The position numbers and the translations under genes are program-made. Positions 9,083-18,400 of a stretch of DNA of 64,000 nt are shown piece after piece. Under the pieces are notes generated by a model that saw only the letters and a list, made by a program, of their open reading frames with translations, searched no databases and was not told where the DNA came from. Source of the stretch: LMDS01 sp040384825 (GTDB lineage Bacteria > Pseudomonadota > Gammaproteobacteria > Burkholderiales > Burkholderiaceae_C); NCBI GenBank assembly GCA_040384825.1, contig JAZKIO010000003.1, forward strand, positions 1 through 64,000, in the 5' to 3' direction. Position 1 is the first letter of the stretch. The number at the start of each line of letters is the position of its first letter.

Positions 9083-9831
9083 AGTTCACCGTGCTCGTGC
9101 CGGCGCGGATGGCGTCGACGCGCCTGCCCGGCAAGCCGCTGGCCGACATCGGCGGTCTGCCGATGATCGTGCGGGTGGCGCGCAATGCGGCGCGTTCCGC
9201 GGCCCGGCGTGTCGTCGTCGCGGCCGACGATGCGCGCATCGTCACGGCCTGCACCGGCCATGGCGTCGAGGCGATGTTGACGCGCGACGATCACGCCACC
9301 GGCAGCGATCGGCTGGCCGAAGCCTGCACGCTGCTGGGACTGGACGGGGACGACCTCGTCGTCAACGTGCAGGGTGACGAACCGCTGCTCGATCCGCGAA
9401 TGATCGACGACTGCGCGATGCTGCTCGCGCAGCATCCCGATTGCGTGATGAGCACCGCGGCGCACGCCATCGACACCAGCGACGAATACGACAACCCGAA
9501 CGTCGTGAAGGTCGTGCTCGATGCGACGGGCCGAGCGCTGTACTTCTCGCGCGCGCCGATTCCCTGGTGGCGGGATGCGCGCGCATCGGGCAGCGCCGCG
9601 CTGCCGGTCACCGCCCCCCTGCGCCACATCGGGCTCTACGCCTACCAGGCCGGCTTCCTGCGGCGCTTCCCGCAACTGGCGATCAGCCCGCTCGAGCAGA
9701 TCGAGGCGCTGGAGCAGTTGCGGGTGCTGTGGCATGGCGAACGGATCGTGGTGCACGTGAGCGAATCGCGGCCCGGTCCGGGGGTCGATACGCCCGAAGA
9801 CCTCGAGCGCGTGCGCGCGCTTTGCCGCTAG
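9079..9831 (+). CDS. kdsB: 3-deoxy-manno-octulosonate cytidylyltransferase KdsB
   Basis: Activates KDO to CMP-KDO for addition to lipid A. The 250 residues open with the nucleotide-binding FTVLVPARMASTRLPGKPL and contain VNVQGDEPLLDP, ALYFSRAPIPW and HIGLYAYQAGFLRRF, all hallmarks of the family. Length equals the usual 245-255. The ATG overlaps the ycaR stop by 4 bp, so translation is coupled. It is the last gene of the exbBD-lpxK-ycaR-kdsB run; adk follows after 161 bp and appears to have its own promoter. Confidence 0.96.
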   Translation: MKFTVLVPARMASTRLPGKPLADIGGLPMIVRVARNAARSAARRVVVAADDARIVTACTGHGVEAMLTRDDHATGSDRLAEACTLLGLDGDDLVVNVQGDEPLLDPRMIDDCAMLLAQHPDCVMSTAAHAIDTSDEYDNPNVVKVVLDATGRALYFSRAPIPWWRDARASGSAALPVTAPLRHIGLYAYQAGFLRRFPQLAISPLEQIEALEQLRVLWHGERIVVHVSESRPGPGVDTPEDLERVRALCR

Positions 9832-9907
9832 CGCGCGCACCCTCCGACGCGCTCGCGCAGCGCGTGTTTTCCCGCGGCTGCGTGTCAGTTTCGCGCGGGG
9901 GAGCGCA

Positions 9908-9916
9908 TGTTATTCT
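9908..9916 (+). promoter_or_regulatory. Possible extended -10 promoter of adk
   Basis: TGTTATTCT is an extended -10 (TGn plus TATTCT) with a weak -35 (TTTCGC) 16 bp upstream of the TATTCT. The start point would fall near 9923, leaving a leader of about 70 nt before the adk ATG at 9993. Inferred by eye only. Confidence 0.4.
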
Positions 9917-9992
9917 CGACGCGAAACACGCCCCGCCCGTGCCGCACGTGCTTGCGGTGCGCACACGAGACAAGAGTACGAGGCCACAACCC

Positions 9993-10646
9993 ATGAGACT
10001 GATTCTGCTGGGCGCCCCCGGTGCGGGCAAAGGAACCCAGGCGACCTTCATCTGCAAGAAGTACGGCATTCCGCAGATCTCGACCGGCGACATGCTGCGC
10101 GCCGCCGTCAAGGCCGGCAGCGAGATGGGCCTGGCCGCGAAGAAGGTGATGGACGCAGGCGGCCTGGTGAGCGACGACATCATCATCGGCCTGGTGAAGG
10201 AGCGCATCGCGCAGCCCGACTGCGTCAACGGCTTCCTGTTCGATGGCTTCCCGCGCACGATCGTGCAGGCCGATGCGATGAAGCACGCCGGGGTCAAGCT
10301 CGACCTGGTGCTCGAGATCGACGTCCCCGACGAGGCCATCATCGAGCGCATGAGCGGCCGCCGCGTGCACCAGCCCTCGGGCCGCACCTACCACCTCAAG
10401 TTCAACCCGCCGCGCGTGGCCGGCAAGGACGATGTGACCGGCGAGGACCTGATCCAGCGGGCCGACGACGAGGAGGCCACCGTCCGCAACCGGCTCGACG
10501 TCTACAAGAAGCAGACGCGCCCGCTGGTCGATTACTACTCGAGCTGGGCGGCCAGCGGCGAGGCCGATGCCCCGCGCTATCGCAAGATCAGCGGCACCGG
10601 CAGCGTCGACGAGATCACGGCCCGCGCGCTCGCTGCGCTGGCCTGA
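9993..10646 (+). CDS. adk: Adenylate kinase
   Basis: Interconverts ATP, ADP and AMP in the cytoplasm. The 217-residue long-form enzyme has the P-loop GAPGAGKGTQ at residues 7-16, the AMP-binding ISTGDMLRAA, GFLFDGFPRT, and a LID segment beginning GRRVHQPSGRTYHLKFNPP. The LID lacks the four-Cys zinc motif, as in other proteobacteria. The ATG at 9993 is set by the P-loop position; longer upstream reading of the same frame is not kinase-like. The short-chain dehydrogenase gene follows 13 bp downstream and is probably co-transcribed. Confidence 0.97.
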   Translation: MRLILLGAPGAGKGTQATFICKKYGIPQISTGDMLRAAVKAGSEMGLAAKKVMDAGGLVSDDIIIGLVKERIAQPDCVNGFLFDGFPRTIVQADAMKHAGVKLDLVLEIDVPDEAIIERMSGRRVHQPSGRTYHLKFNPPRVAGKDDVTGEDLIQRADDEEATVRNRLDVYKKQTRPLVDYYSSWAASGEADAPRYRKISGTGSVDEITARALAALA

Positions 10647-10659
10647 AAGGAACACGCAC

Positions 10660-11418
10660 ATGGAGATCCAGGGCAAGGTATTCATCGTCACCGGCGGCGC
10701 GTCGGGTCTGGGCGAAGGCACGGCCCGCATGCTGGCCGCCCACGGCGCGACGGTCGTCATCGCCGACCTGCAGGCCGACAAGGGCGAGGCGCTGGCGCAG
10801 GAACTCGGGGGCGCCTTCGTCAAGTGCGACGTGAGTCAGGAGGCCGATGGCCAGGCGGCCGTCGCGAAGGCCGTGAGCCTCGGGCCGCTGTTCGGGCTGG
10901 TCAACTGCGCGGGCATCGCACCGGCGGCCAAGACCGTCGGCAAGGACGGCGCGCACGCGCTCGGCACGTTCGCCAAGGTGATCACGGTCAACCTCATCGG
11001 CAGCTTCAACATGATCCGCCTCGCGGCGGAGGCGATGAGCCGGAACACGCCCGAGCCGACCGGCGAACGCGGGGTGCTGATCTCGACCGCGAGCGTGGCG
11101 GCCTACGATGGCCAGATCGGTCAGGCCGCGTACTCGGCGTCCAAGGGCGGCGTGGTCGGCATGACACTGCCGATCGCCCGCGACCTGGCGCGCAACGGCA
11201 TCCGCAACATGACGATCGCCCCGGGCATCTTCGGCACGCCGATGCTGTTCTCGATGCCGCAGGAGGTGCAGGATGCGCTCGCCGCCAACGTGCCTTTCCC
11301 GAGCCGCCTCGGGACGCCGGCAGACTACGCCAAGCTGGTGCACCAGATCGTCACTAACGAGATGCTGAACGGCGAGGTGATCCGCCTCGACGGCGCGATC
11401 CGGCTCGCACCCAAGTGA
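10660..11418 (+). CDS. Short-chain dehydrogenase, 3-hydroxyacyl-CoA dehydrogenase type
   Basis: The 252-residue SDR has the NAD-binding TGGASGLG near the N-terminus, the structural NCAGIA, the catalytic Ser in STASVAAYDG and the YSASK catalytic pair. The stretch IAPGIFGTPMLFSMP and the overall length resemble the HSD10/3-hydroxy-2-methylbutyryl-CoA dehydrogenase subgroup, so oxidation of a 3-hydroxyacyl-CoA in fatty acid or branched-chain amino acid breakdown is the likely role. Substrate is inferred. A ribosome-binding site AAAGGA lies 7 nt before the ATG. It follows adk by 13 bp and ends before a perfect palindromic terminator. Confidence 0.88.
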   Translation: MEIQGKVFIVTGGASGLGEGTARMLAAHGATVVIADLQADKGEALAQELGGAFVKCDVSQEADGQAAVAKAVSLGPLFGLVNCAGIAPAAKTVGKDGAHALGTFAKVITVNLIGSFNMIRLAAEAMSRNTPEPTGERGVLISTASVAAYDGQIGQAAYSASKGGVVGMTLPIARDLARNGIRNMTIAPGIFGTPMLFSMPQEVQDALAANVPFPSRLGTPADYAKLVHQIVTNEMLNGEVIRLDGAIRLAPK

Positions 11419-11437
11419 GCGCGCCGTACCGACCATG

Positions 11438-11465
11438 AAAAACGCGGCCTCGAGGCCGCGTTCTT
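11438..11465. terminator. Bidirectional terminator hairpin
   Basis: Perfect 22-bp palindrome AACGCGGCCTC / GAGGCCGCGTT (11441-11462) with an A run before and T-rich sequence after. It lies between the plus-strand dehydrogenase and the convergent helical-repeat gene, and suits termination in both directions. Confidence 0.82.
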
Positions 11466-11490
11466 CATTGCAGACCGGCTGGCTCGACGA

Positions 11491-12708
11491 TCAGGACGCC
11501 TTCGCGCGCCGCGCGTAGAGCGACCACAGGCGCGCGAGGTCGCCTGTCCCGTCGGCGCCGCTCACGGTCTTCAGCGTGGCTTGCGCCTTGGCGTTCTCGC
11601 CCGCCACGAGTTGCGCGATCGCCAGGTGCAGCTTGGCGTCTTCGGGTCGCTTCAGGCCACCCTTCGCGATGCCCTGCTGCATCAGCTGCAGGCCCTTGGC
11701 CTTCTGCCCCTCGTAGACCTGGTTCATGCCGATCGTGAGCAGCTCGTTGCCGTCCTTCGCGGCAAGCGCCGCCTTCTCGTCGTCGGCGGCCGTTTTCTTC
11801 GCCTCCTCGATCCGCTTGGTGACGAGATCGCGCAGCCGCTTGTGGCGCTCGGCCTCCGGCCCCGCGCCCAACACACCCGCGGCGAACCCCTTCTCGATCA
11901 CCTGCTTCGCCTCGGCGCCGGATCCGGCCTGCAGCGCGAGCTGCGCCATCTCGGAGTAATCGTTCGCGGCCGTCATGCTGCCGGTGGCGAGCGAGAGACG
12001 GTAGGTGTCGAGTGACAACCGGTCGGAGAAATTGGGCTTGCGCTGCAGACGGCTCAACAGGCTGACCCAGTACTCCTTCTTCGGGTAGTACATGACCAGC
12101 CGCTCGAGCGCGAACGCCTCGCTGGCCACATCCTTCTGGCGGACCGCCGCGTTCATCAGCAGGTTGATGCGGTCCTCGGACGGCGTGGCGCCATTACGCT
12201 CCGCCGCCTGGATCTCGGCCATCAGCTCCTTCGATGCACCGGCCAGATCACCCGACAGGTATTGCGTCTGGATCATCAGGGTGCGGTTCGCGCTGCTGGT
12301 GCCGCCTTCCCGGAAGTAGCGTGCGTACCATTGCTGCGCCTTGGCATACTCCTTGGCGCGGTAGTAGCTGCCGGCGATCGATTCGATCATGCGCAGCTTG
12401 TCCGCACTGCCGGCACTGGCGCCGACGGTCTCGAACGCCCGCGCCGCGGTGTCCGCATCCCCGGCGCCGGAGGCGGCCGCCAGGCGCATGCGCTCGACCA
12501 TCAGGTTCTCGCTCGCGCTCTTGCCACCGACGGCGTCGGCCTCGCGCACCTTGGCCAGGGCCTCGCGGAACTTGCCCCCCTTGATGAGCGACTCGGCGGC
12601 CTGCAACGGCCTGCCGACTTCCGGACGCAGGGCGGCCTGGCCTTGCGCCGCGCCGAACACCAGCGCGGCGACGGCCGCGACGATCAAACGCTGGGACTGT
12701 CTGTTCAT
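11491..12708 (-). CDS. Periplasmic TPR-like protein of the Ton cluster
   Basis: The 405-residue product has a Sec signal peptide (hydrophobic LIVAAVAALVFGAAQG, cleavage near AQGQA) followed by an all-helical protein with repeated A/Y/L patterns typical of degenerate tetratricopeptide repeats, for example GGKFREALAKVREADAVGG, SYYRAKEYAKAQQWYARYF and GMNQVYEGQKAKGLQLMQQG. No catalytic motif is visible. It is the last gene of the tonB-exbB-exbD-exbD operon, 21 bp after the second exbD. Proteins of this kind recur with such ExbBDD clusters, which suggests a structural or substrate-recruiting part in the Ton system; that is inference from context. Exact repeat number was not determined. Confidence 0.78.
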   Translation of the reverse strand: MNRQSQRLIVAAVAALVFGAAQGQAALRPEVGRPLQAAESLIKGGKFREALAKVREADAVGGKSASENLMVERMRLAAASGAGDADTAARAFETVGASAGSADKLRMIESIAGSYYRAKEYAKAQQWYARYFREGGTSSANRTLMIQTQYLSGDLAGASKELMAEIQAAERNGATPSEDRINLLMNAAVRQKDVASEAFALERLVMYYPKKEYWVSLLSRLQRKPNFSDRLSLDTYRLSLATGSMTAANDYSEMAQLALQAGSGAEAKQVIEKGFAAGVLGAGPEAERHKRLRDLVTKRIEEAKKTAADDEKAALAAKDGNELLTIGMNQVYEGQKAKGLQLMQQGIAKGGLKRPEDAKLHLAIAQLVAGENAKAQATLKTVSGADGTGDLARLWSLYARRAKAS

Positions 12709-12729
12709 ACGCTCACTTCTTGTCGTCGA

Positions 12730-13161
12730 TCACTTGACGAACTGTTCGTTGCCGACCATGCCGAGCTTGGTCACGCCGAGCCGCTGCGACTCGGCCAGCA
12801 CCTCGGCGACGTACTTGTATTCGACCAGCTTGTTCGGACGCACGTGGACCTCCGGCTGATCGGGCTGCGCAGCCGCGTCGCGGAGCTTCACCTGCAGCGC
12901 GTTGCGGCTGGGAACCGTCTCGCCGTTCCACAGGATCGTGCCGTCGAAGTCGATGTCGATCGTCACGACCACCGGCTCCTTGGTCTGCGGCGGCGGCGTG
13001 CCCGCCGGCATGTTCAGGTTGACCGAATGCAGCTGCACCGGGATCGTGATGATCAGCATGATGATCAGCACCAGCATCACGTCGATCAACGGCGTGGTGT
13101 TGATGTCCATCATCGCTTCGGGCTCACCCGAGCTGCTGCCCGAGCCTACGTTCATTCCCAT
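12730..13161 (-). CDS. exbD: ExbD/TolR family protein (second copy of the Ton cluster)
   Basis: A 143-residue inner-membrane protein with the ExbD layout: a short cytoplasmic N-terminus, the single helix with the key Asp in DINTTPLIDVMLVLIIMLII, and a periplasmic domain ending in RLGVTKLGMVGNEQF. It follows the other exbD by 9 bp. The two are clearly different in sequence (this one has PVQLHSVNLNMPAG after the helix), so they probably form a heteromeric pair rather than being redundant. An Asp-containing INTTPL(I/V)DVMLVL core is shared by both. Part of the tonB-exbB-exbD-exbD-TPR operon. Confidence 0.92.
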   Translation of the reverse strand: MGMNVGSGSSSGEPEAMMDINTTPLIDVMLVLIIMLIITIPVQLHSVNLNMPAGTPPPQTKEPVVVTIDIDFDGTILWNGETVPSRNALQVKLRDAAAQPDQPEVHVRPNKLVEYKYVAEVLAESQRLGVTKLGMVGNEQFVK

Positions 13162-13170
13162 CGCGTTCTC

Positions 13171-13599
13171 CTAGCCCTTCGGCGGCGGTTCGGTCACGAA
13201 GCTGATCTTCGAGATGGCCGCGCGCTGGCACGCGAAGACGACCCGACCGATCGACTCGTAGCGCGTCTTCTCGTCGCCGCGAATGTGCACTTCCGGCTGC
13301 GGGTTCAACACCGCCACGGTCTTCAGCCTCTGGAACAGCGCTTCGTTGTCGGGCACGAGCCGCGCGTTCCAGAACACGTCGCCGTCCTTGTTCACCGAGA
13401 TCTCGATGTTCTCGGGCTTGGTCTGGCGCGCGATGTTGGTCTCCTTGGGGAGCGCCATCGGCACGGTCTGGGTCACCACCGGAATAGTGATCAGGAAGAT
13501 GATCAGCAGCACGAGCATCACGTCCACCAGCGGTGTCGTGTTGATCGCGGAGACGACTTCGTCCTCGTCCCCATCGCCGGAACTAATGTTCATCGCCAT
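13171..13599 (-). CDS. exbD: ExbD/TolR family protein (first copy of the Ton cluster)
   Basis: A 142-residue single-pass inner-membrane protein with an acidic cytoplasmic N-terminus (GDGDEDEVV), the channel helix INTTPLVDVMLVLLIIFLIT and a periplasmic domain with NIEISVNKDGDVFWNARLVP. It lies 28 bp downstream of exbB and 9 bp upstream of the second exbD. It should assemble with ExbB into the proton-driven motor acting on the TonB encoded upstream. Two tandem exbD genes are a recurring feature of Ton clusters in Xanthomonas-like and related bacteria. Confidence 0.93.
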   Translation of the reverse strand: MAMNISSGDGDEDEVVSAINTTPLVDVMLVLLIIFLITIPVVTQTVPMALPKETNIARQTKPENIEISVNKDGDVFWNARLVPDNEALFQRLKTVAVLNPQPEVHIRGDEKTRYESIGRVVFACQRAAISKISFVTEPPPKG

Positions 13600-13627
13600 G
13601 GCAGCGTCCTCGTAGGTTGGGCCGCGA

Positions 13628-14479
13628 TCAGCGGCGTGCGCCGATCTTCGCGCCCATCAGGATGCCGTGCAGATCGGCACCGAAGCCACGCACTGCTTCC
13701 ATGGTCACCTTGTTGCGGCTGACCAGCCAGTTGTAGCCCAGCACCGCCGGCACCGCGACCGCCAGGCCGATGGCCGTCATGATCAGCGCCTCGCCCACCG
13801 GACCCGCGACCTTGTCGATCGACGCCTGTCCGGCGATGCCGATGGCGGTCAGCGCGTGGTAGATGCCCCAGACCGTACCGAACAGGCCGACGAAAGGCGC
13901 GGTCGAACCGACCGTCGCCAGGAAGCCGAGGCCATCCTGCAAACGATTGCGCACGTCGTCGACGCTGCGCTGCACGCCCATCGTGACCCAGGTGTTGCGG
14001 TCGATGTTGTCGGTCAGCGAGCCCTCGTGGTGATCACCGGCCTGGATGCCGCTCTCCGCGATGAAGCGGAACGCGCCGTTCGGCTTCAGCGTCTTGACGC
14101 CTTCGTTCAGGCTCACCGACTTGAAGAAGGTGTTGCGCACGGACTTGGCTTCCTTCGAGAGCTTGAAGCTCTCGTACAGCTTCGTCAGCAGGATGTACCA
14201 GCTGCCCAGGCTCATCAGAACCAGCAGGATCAGCACGAAACGCGACACGAAATCGCCCTGCGCCCACAGCGCCTCGAGGCCGTACGGGTTCACGACGGTT
14301 TCTTTGGTGGTGGTCGCGTCCGCGACCGGGGCCGGCTCGGCTGCCGGCGTTGCGACCGCAGCCGGCGCCGATGCTTCGGTGGTCGGAGCCGAGGCCTGGG
14401 CACGCGCGATCTGCGGTGCGAAGGCCAAACTGGCCGCCAAGGAAAGGGCAGCGACAAGGTATTGGAGACGGGTAGTCAT
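13628..14479 (-). CDS. exbB: ExbB family proton-channel protein with an N-terminal periplasmic extension
   Basis: Motor subunit of the Ton complex. The 283-residue protein begins with a signal-like hydrophobic segment (YLVAALSLAASLAFAPQ) and an Ala/Pro/Thr-rich stretch, then has the three ExbB helices: VSRFVLILLVLMSLGSWYIL, GLGFLATVGSTAPFVGLFGT and ALIMTAIGLAVAVPAVLGY. The extended N-terminus distinguishes it from the shorter ExbB near 7 kb and is the form usually found with Xanthomonas-type Ton clusters. The start at 14479 (ATG) is supported by AGGAG at 14487-14491; upstream in-frame codons lack a ribosome site. It sits 80 bp after tonB. Confidence 0.92.
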   Translation of the reverse strand: MTTRLQYLVAALSLAASLAFAPQIARAQASAPTTEASAPAAVATPAAEPAPVADATTTKETVVNPYGLEALWAQGDFVSRFVLILLVLMSLGSWYILLTKLYESFKLSKEAKSVRNTFFKSVSLNEGVKTLKPNGAFRFIAESGIQAGDHHEGSLTDNIDRNTWVTMGVQRSVDDVRNRLQDGLGFLATVGSTAPFVGLFGTVWGIYHALTAIGIAGQASIDKVAGPVGEALIMTAIGLAVAVPAVLGYNWLVSRNKVTMEAVRGFGADLHGILMGAKIGARR

Positions 14480-14559
14480 CGAAGGGGCTCCTGGCAAATA
14501 TCTGAGTGCAATTGGTTGGATGCGGTTGGACGAATTCGCAGATACGAATCGTCAGTCGC

Positions 14560-15213
14560 TTACTCGAGCTTGAAGTCGAAGGTTTGATCGGCCTTGATTT
14601 CGTCGTCGCCGACGCCGGAACAGCCGTACTGCATCATGGCGTTCCGAACTGCAGCGTCGAAGACGCCGCGCGGTGAAGACGACACGATCTCGACCGCGAT
14701 CACCTTGCCGCCCTTGATGGTCGCTCGGGCCCGCACGGTGCCTGTAATGCCTTCACGCAGCGCTTTGGACGGCATCGTTGGCTGCACCTGCTGAGCGCAG
14801 GCGACGCCGATCGCCACGACCGCGGGACGCGGTGCCGGCGGTGCCGGCGGTGCCGCGACGACCACTGGCGGCGTCGGCGTCATGGGCGTCGGGGGCGGCG
14901 GAACCGGGGACGGCGCGACTGAGATGGTCGGCTGCGGCGGCGGGGGCGTCGCGATCTGGACCTCTGGCGGCGGAATGTAAGGCGGCGGCGGCGCCTCGAG
15001 CTTGGGCGGCGGCGGAAGAACGATCTCCGGCGGCGGCGGCGGCTTCTTGATCTCTTCGATCACCTTGGTCTCGATGGGCGCCCGGACCACATCGACAACT
15101 TTCTTCGCCAGGCCCGTCACCAGTGCATAGACCAGCAACGCGTGGAAAAGAATGACAACCGAAAGCCCGACCAGGTGTCGGCGCGGGTCCGCTTGTCGCT
15201 GAGAAAAATTCAT
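14560..15213 (-). CDS. tonB: Energy transducer TonB
   Basis: Links the ExbBD motor to outer-membrane receptors. The 217 residues comprise a short cytoplasmic N-terminus, one membrane helix (VGLSVVILFHALLVYALVTG, with the key His in the helix), a long Pro-rich periplasmic spacer made of repeated Pro/Ala/Val/Glu/Lys blocks (about residues 55-135), and a C-terminal TonB domain with GITGTVRARATIKGGKVIAV and a final FDFKLE. The C-terminal domain carries two Cys residues (VACAQQV and QYGCSG) that could form a disulfide. It begins the motor operon; an AGGAG-like GGAG sits upstream of the ATG. The adjacent receptor gene makes a dedicated pairing likely. Confidence 0.95.
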   Translation of the reverse strand: MNFSQRQADPRRHLVGLSVVILFHALLVYALVTGLAKKVVDVVRAPIETKVIEEIKKPPPPPEIVLPPPPKLEAPPPPYIPPPEVQIATPPPPQPTISVAPSPVPPPPTPMTPTPPVVVAAPPAPPAPRPAVVAIGVACAQQVQPTMPSKALREGITGTVRARATIKGGKVIAVEIVSSSPRGVFDAAVRNAMMQYGCSGVGDDEIKADQTFDFKLE

Positions 15214-15436
15214 GGTCTGGGATCTCCAGATGTGGAAGCGGATTCAGTGGGTAGGCAGATGCTTGCCCGACCGGCTCGTGACCGAGAGGCACCGGCACGC
15301 AGGCCGCTGTACCTGATGCAGGCCCGCATTCTAGCCATGAGCAAGAGTTGTTCCGGTCGGTGCCGCGCAGGAGAAAACCCGGAGGCGTCTCGACCTGCGA
15401 CGCGACGGCATGCTGACCTACAGACGGCCAAATGCA
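15214..15436. other. Spacer between the Oar-like receptor and tonB
   Basis: Non-coding stretch upstream of tonB and downstream of the receptor terminator. It should hold the tonB operon promoter. A TAGAAT (minus strand) is present but no matching -35 at the right distance was found. No repeat or small gene was recognised here. Confidence 0.5.
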
Positions 15437-15466
15437 AGAGCCCGCCGGCGCATGCCGGCGGGCTCT
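15437..15466 (-). terminator. Terminator hairpin of the Oar-like receptor gene
   Basis: Perfect 13-bp stem AGAGCCCGCCGGC / GCCGGCGGGCTCT with a 4-nt loop, 15 bp beyond the receptor stop codon. On the minus strand it is followed by TTGCATTT, a weak T tract. It separates the receptor transcript from the tonB operon. Confidence 0.75.
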
Positions 15467-15481
15467 CTGGACTGACTCAGG

Positions 15482-18400
15482 TCAGAACTTGTAGTCGTAA
15501 GTTGCCGACAGCTTCACGTAACGTGGCGCCGTGTAGCTCTCCACGTGTCCATAGCGGCTCCAGACGAATTCACTGCCGCCCGGTGCGTTGTAGCGCTCTT
15601 CGACCACCTCGACCGACTGGCGATTGAAGGCGTTGAACACGTCGACCTTCAGCTGCAGGCCTGGAACCGAACGCGGCCGGTAGGCCAGATTCAGGTCCAT
15701 GCGGACGTCAGGCGGAAGATTGCCAGCCGAGCCGCGCGGCGATGCGACGCCGTTGCAGAAGAAGAACGCCGAGCCGTAGCCGTCAGCCGGTCCGCCAGCG
15801 ATTGCCGCCGAAGGGTTGCCGATGCAGTTGCGTGGCCGACCCGATGCCACCAGCAGGTTGGCGCCGAAACCGATCTCGGGCGTCACCTGGTAGTAGCCGA
15901 ATGCCTTCAACTGGTGGGTGCGATTGTTCGGCAGGCGACCATCGGCATTGATGCTGAACTCGGGGAAGTCGAATGCCTGCGTGGTCGAGACGTCGCCTTG
16001 ACCGATGTCCGACAGCAGCTGGCCCTCGGTGTTGCCCGTGTTGCGCGACCAGGTGTAGTTCACCTTGCCCCACAGCTTGCCGTCGAACGGGTACTCGGCG
16101 GAGAGGTCGAGCGCGAGGTACTTGCGCTTGACCGTCGGATAGCCCAGATCCGCCTTGGACAGGTTCACCGTATCGAGTACGCCGTCACCATCGACGTCGA
16201 TGGTGAAGGTGTTTGCCTCACCCGGATTGAACAGCGCGCACTGGAACACGTTGTGGAAGTCCGAGCCGTCCTTGCCATTGCGCGTAGCCCACGCCTCGAA
16301 CGGACGGTAGTCGCAGGTGTCGTCGATCGCGGTGCGCAGCGTGCGGTAGGTCAGCTTGGCACCCACGGTCAGGCTCCTGGACAGTGCCTTCTCGAAGCCG
16401 AGTTGAAGCTCGTCCTGGTAGTTGCCCTTCATGTTCTGGGCTGCCACCTGACGCGGGTCCTTCGCCTGGCCGAACTCGTTGTTGTTCGAGAAGACCGGGC
16501 TGATTTCGGTCAGGCCCGTCGGCGCGCCCGTGATCGGGTCCACGCCGGTGTAGACGAAGTTCTGCTGGGTGAAGCGCGAGGAACCGGCACCGCGGATCGC
16601 CACGTTGGTCGGGACGGGCACGTGGTAGCGGCCGGCGTTGGCGAACATCTTGAAGCTGGCATCGCCGTTCACGTCCCAGGTGGCACCCAAGCGCGGGGCC
16701 AACTGCTTCGTGATCTTGATGTACGAATCGCCATCGCCGTTGCGGTTGTCGAAGGCCTCGTTGCGCAGGCCGAGCGACAGAAGTACACGGTCGGTGACTT
16801 GGAAGCGGTCCTCGAGATACCAAGCGCTTTGGATCACAGAAGGGGTGGACTGCGAGTTGATGATCGACTGCGAGACGTAGTACCCCTGTTGCGCATACGG
16901 GTTGCCGACGACTGTGTTTGTCGGAACGCTGTCGGGCAGAGCGACTGCCGGGTTAGTCTGCCCGTAAGTCCACAAGGTTCCGCCAGCCTGAGCCGTGCCC
17001 GCGACCGATTCAATTTTGTTGTAGTCGATACCGGCGCGCAGCGTGTGCTTGGAGTTCAGGCGCCACTCGAGGTCGATACGCGCACCCTTGTTGGTGTCAA
17101 CTGCGCCCGGCGTCAGCACGTTGCCAACGGCCGTCTGCGGCTGCGGGTACGTGAACCCGGGGATGCGGCCGTCGGTTGCGGAAATTTGCGGTAACGCCGG
17201 GTTGTAGCCGGTCGGCAGCAAACGGTGCGGACTGCGCGTCTCGCCGACAAGAGCGGTCAGCGTCAGGTCGTTCGTCAGGTAGCCGGTGTACTTCAGGATG
17301 TCGACGCCCGAGCCCTGCTCCGACGCCACCGGAGTGGGACCCCAGTTCGCGTACGTGACCCCACCCTGCTGAACAGTGCCGCGAGTCAGCGTGTTGTAGT
17401 CGAAGCTGTAGTACCTGCGGGTGTCGTCGACCTGGTCGTAGATCTTCGTGTACTCGAGGTGGTGCGCATCGGTGATGTTCCAGTCGAGCTTCAACAGCGC
17501 GCGTGGCTTGTTGATGGCCGTCTCTTGCCAGGCGGCATTCAGGACAGAATTGGTGGTACCCGCGCCGCCGGCGTTCGCGAGGCGGATGCCGCTGCGCGTG
17601 ACGTCGATGTTCTCGGCCGCGACGAAGAAGAAGAGCTTGTCCTTGACCAGCGGTCCACCGAAGTAGAACGACTCGGACATCGTCTCCTGCTTGTTCTCCT
17701 CGTTGTAGAAGCGGTACTTGCCGTTGGTGGTGATGGTGTTAGCGCCGTTGTCCTGGTAGTAGGAGCTTTTCGGCTTGGCGCGCAGGCCGCTCGGCTCGAG
17801 GGAGAAGCCGAGACCGAACACGAGGTCGTTGCCGCCGCGCTTGGTCACGAGGTTGACCACGCCGCCGGTGGAGCGGCCGAATTCCGCGCCGTAGCCACCG
17901 GTCAGGATCTGGGCTTGCGAGATCGAGTTGAACGGCAGCTGCGAGAAGCCGACCTGCGTCAGCAGGGTCGTGACAGGGAAGCCGTTGATGTAGTACGCGT
18001 TCTCGGACGCGCTGGAGCCGCCCATGCTGGGAGCGCCGCCGCCGCCGTAGCGTGAATCGCCGCGGGTGGTCTGCGGGGCCAGCTGGATGACCGCGCCGAC
18101 ATTGCTCGCGACAGGGAGACGAGCCAGTTCAGTAGAGCTGAAGGTGGTCGTGGAGCCGACGGCCGAGACGTCGATCGTCTGCTTGCGGCCGACCACTTGC
18201 ACGGTTTGCAGCGTCGCGGCCGCGAACGAAACCTCGGAACCTCCGCCGATGGTGACCTCGACGCCATCGCGTGTCGTCACGGTGGCGCCATTGCGCACCA
18301 GCAGGACGCGGTAGGAGCCGACCGGCATCGAGGTGGCAGAGTACTTGCCATCGGCCCCCGGGGTCATCGTGCGACGCGCACCGGTCTCCACGTTCTCGAT

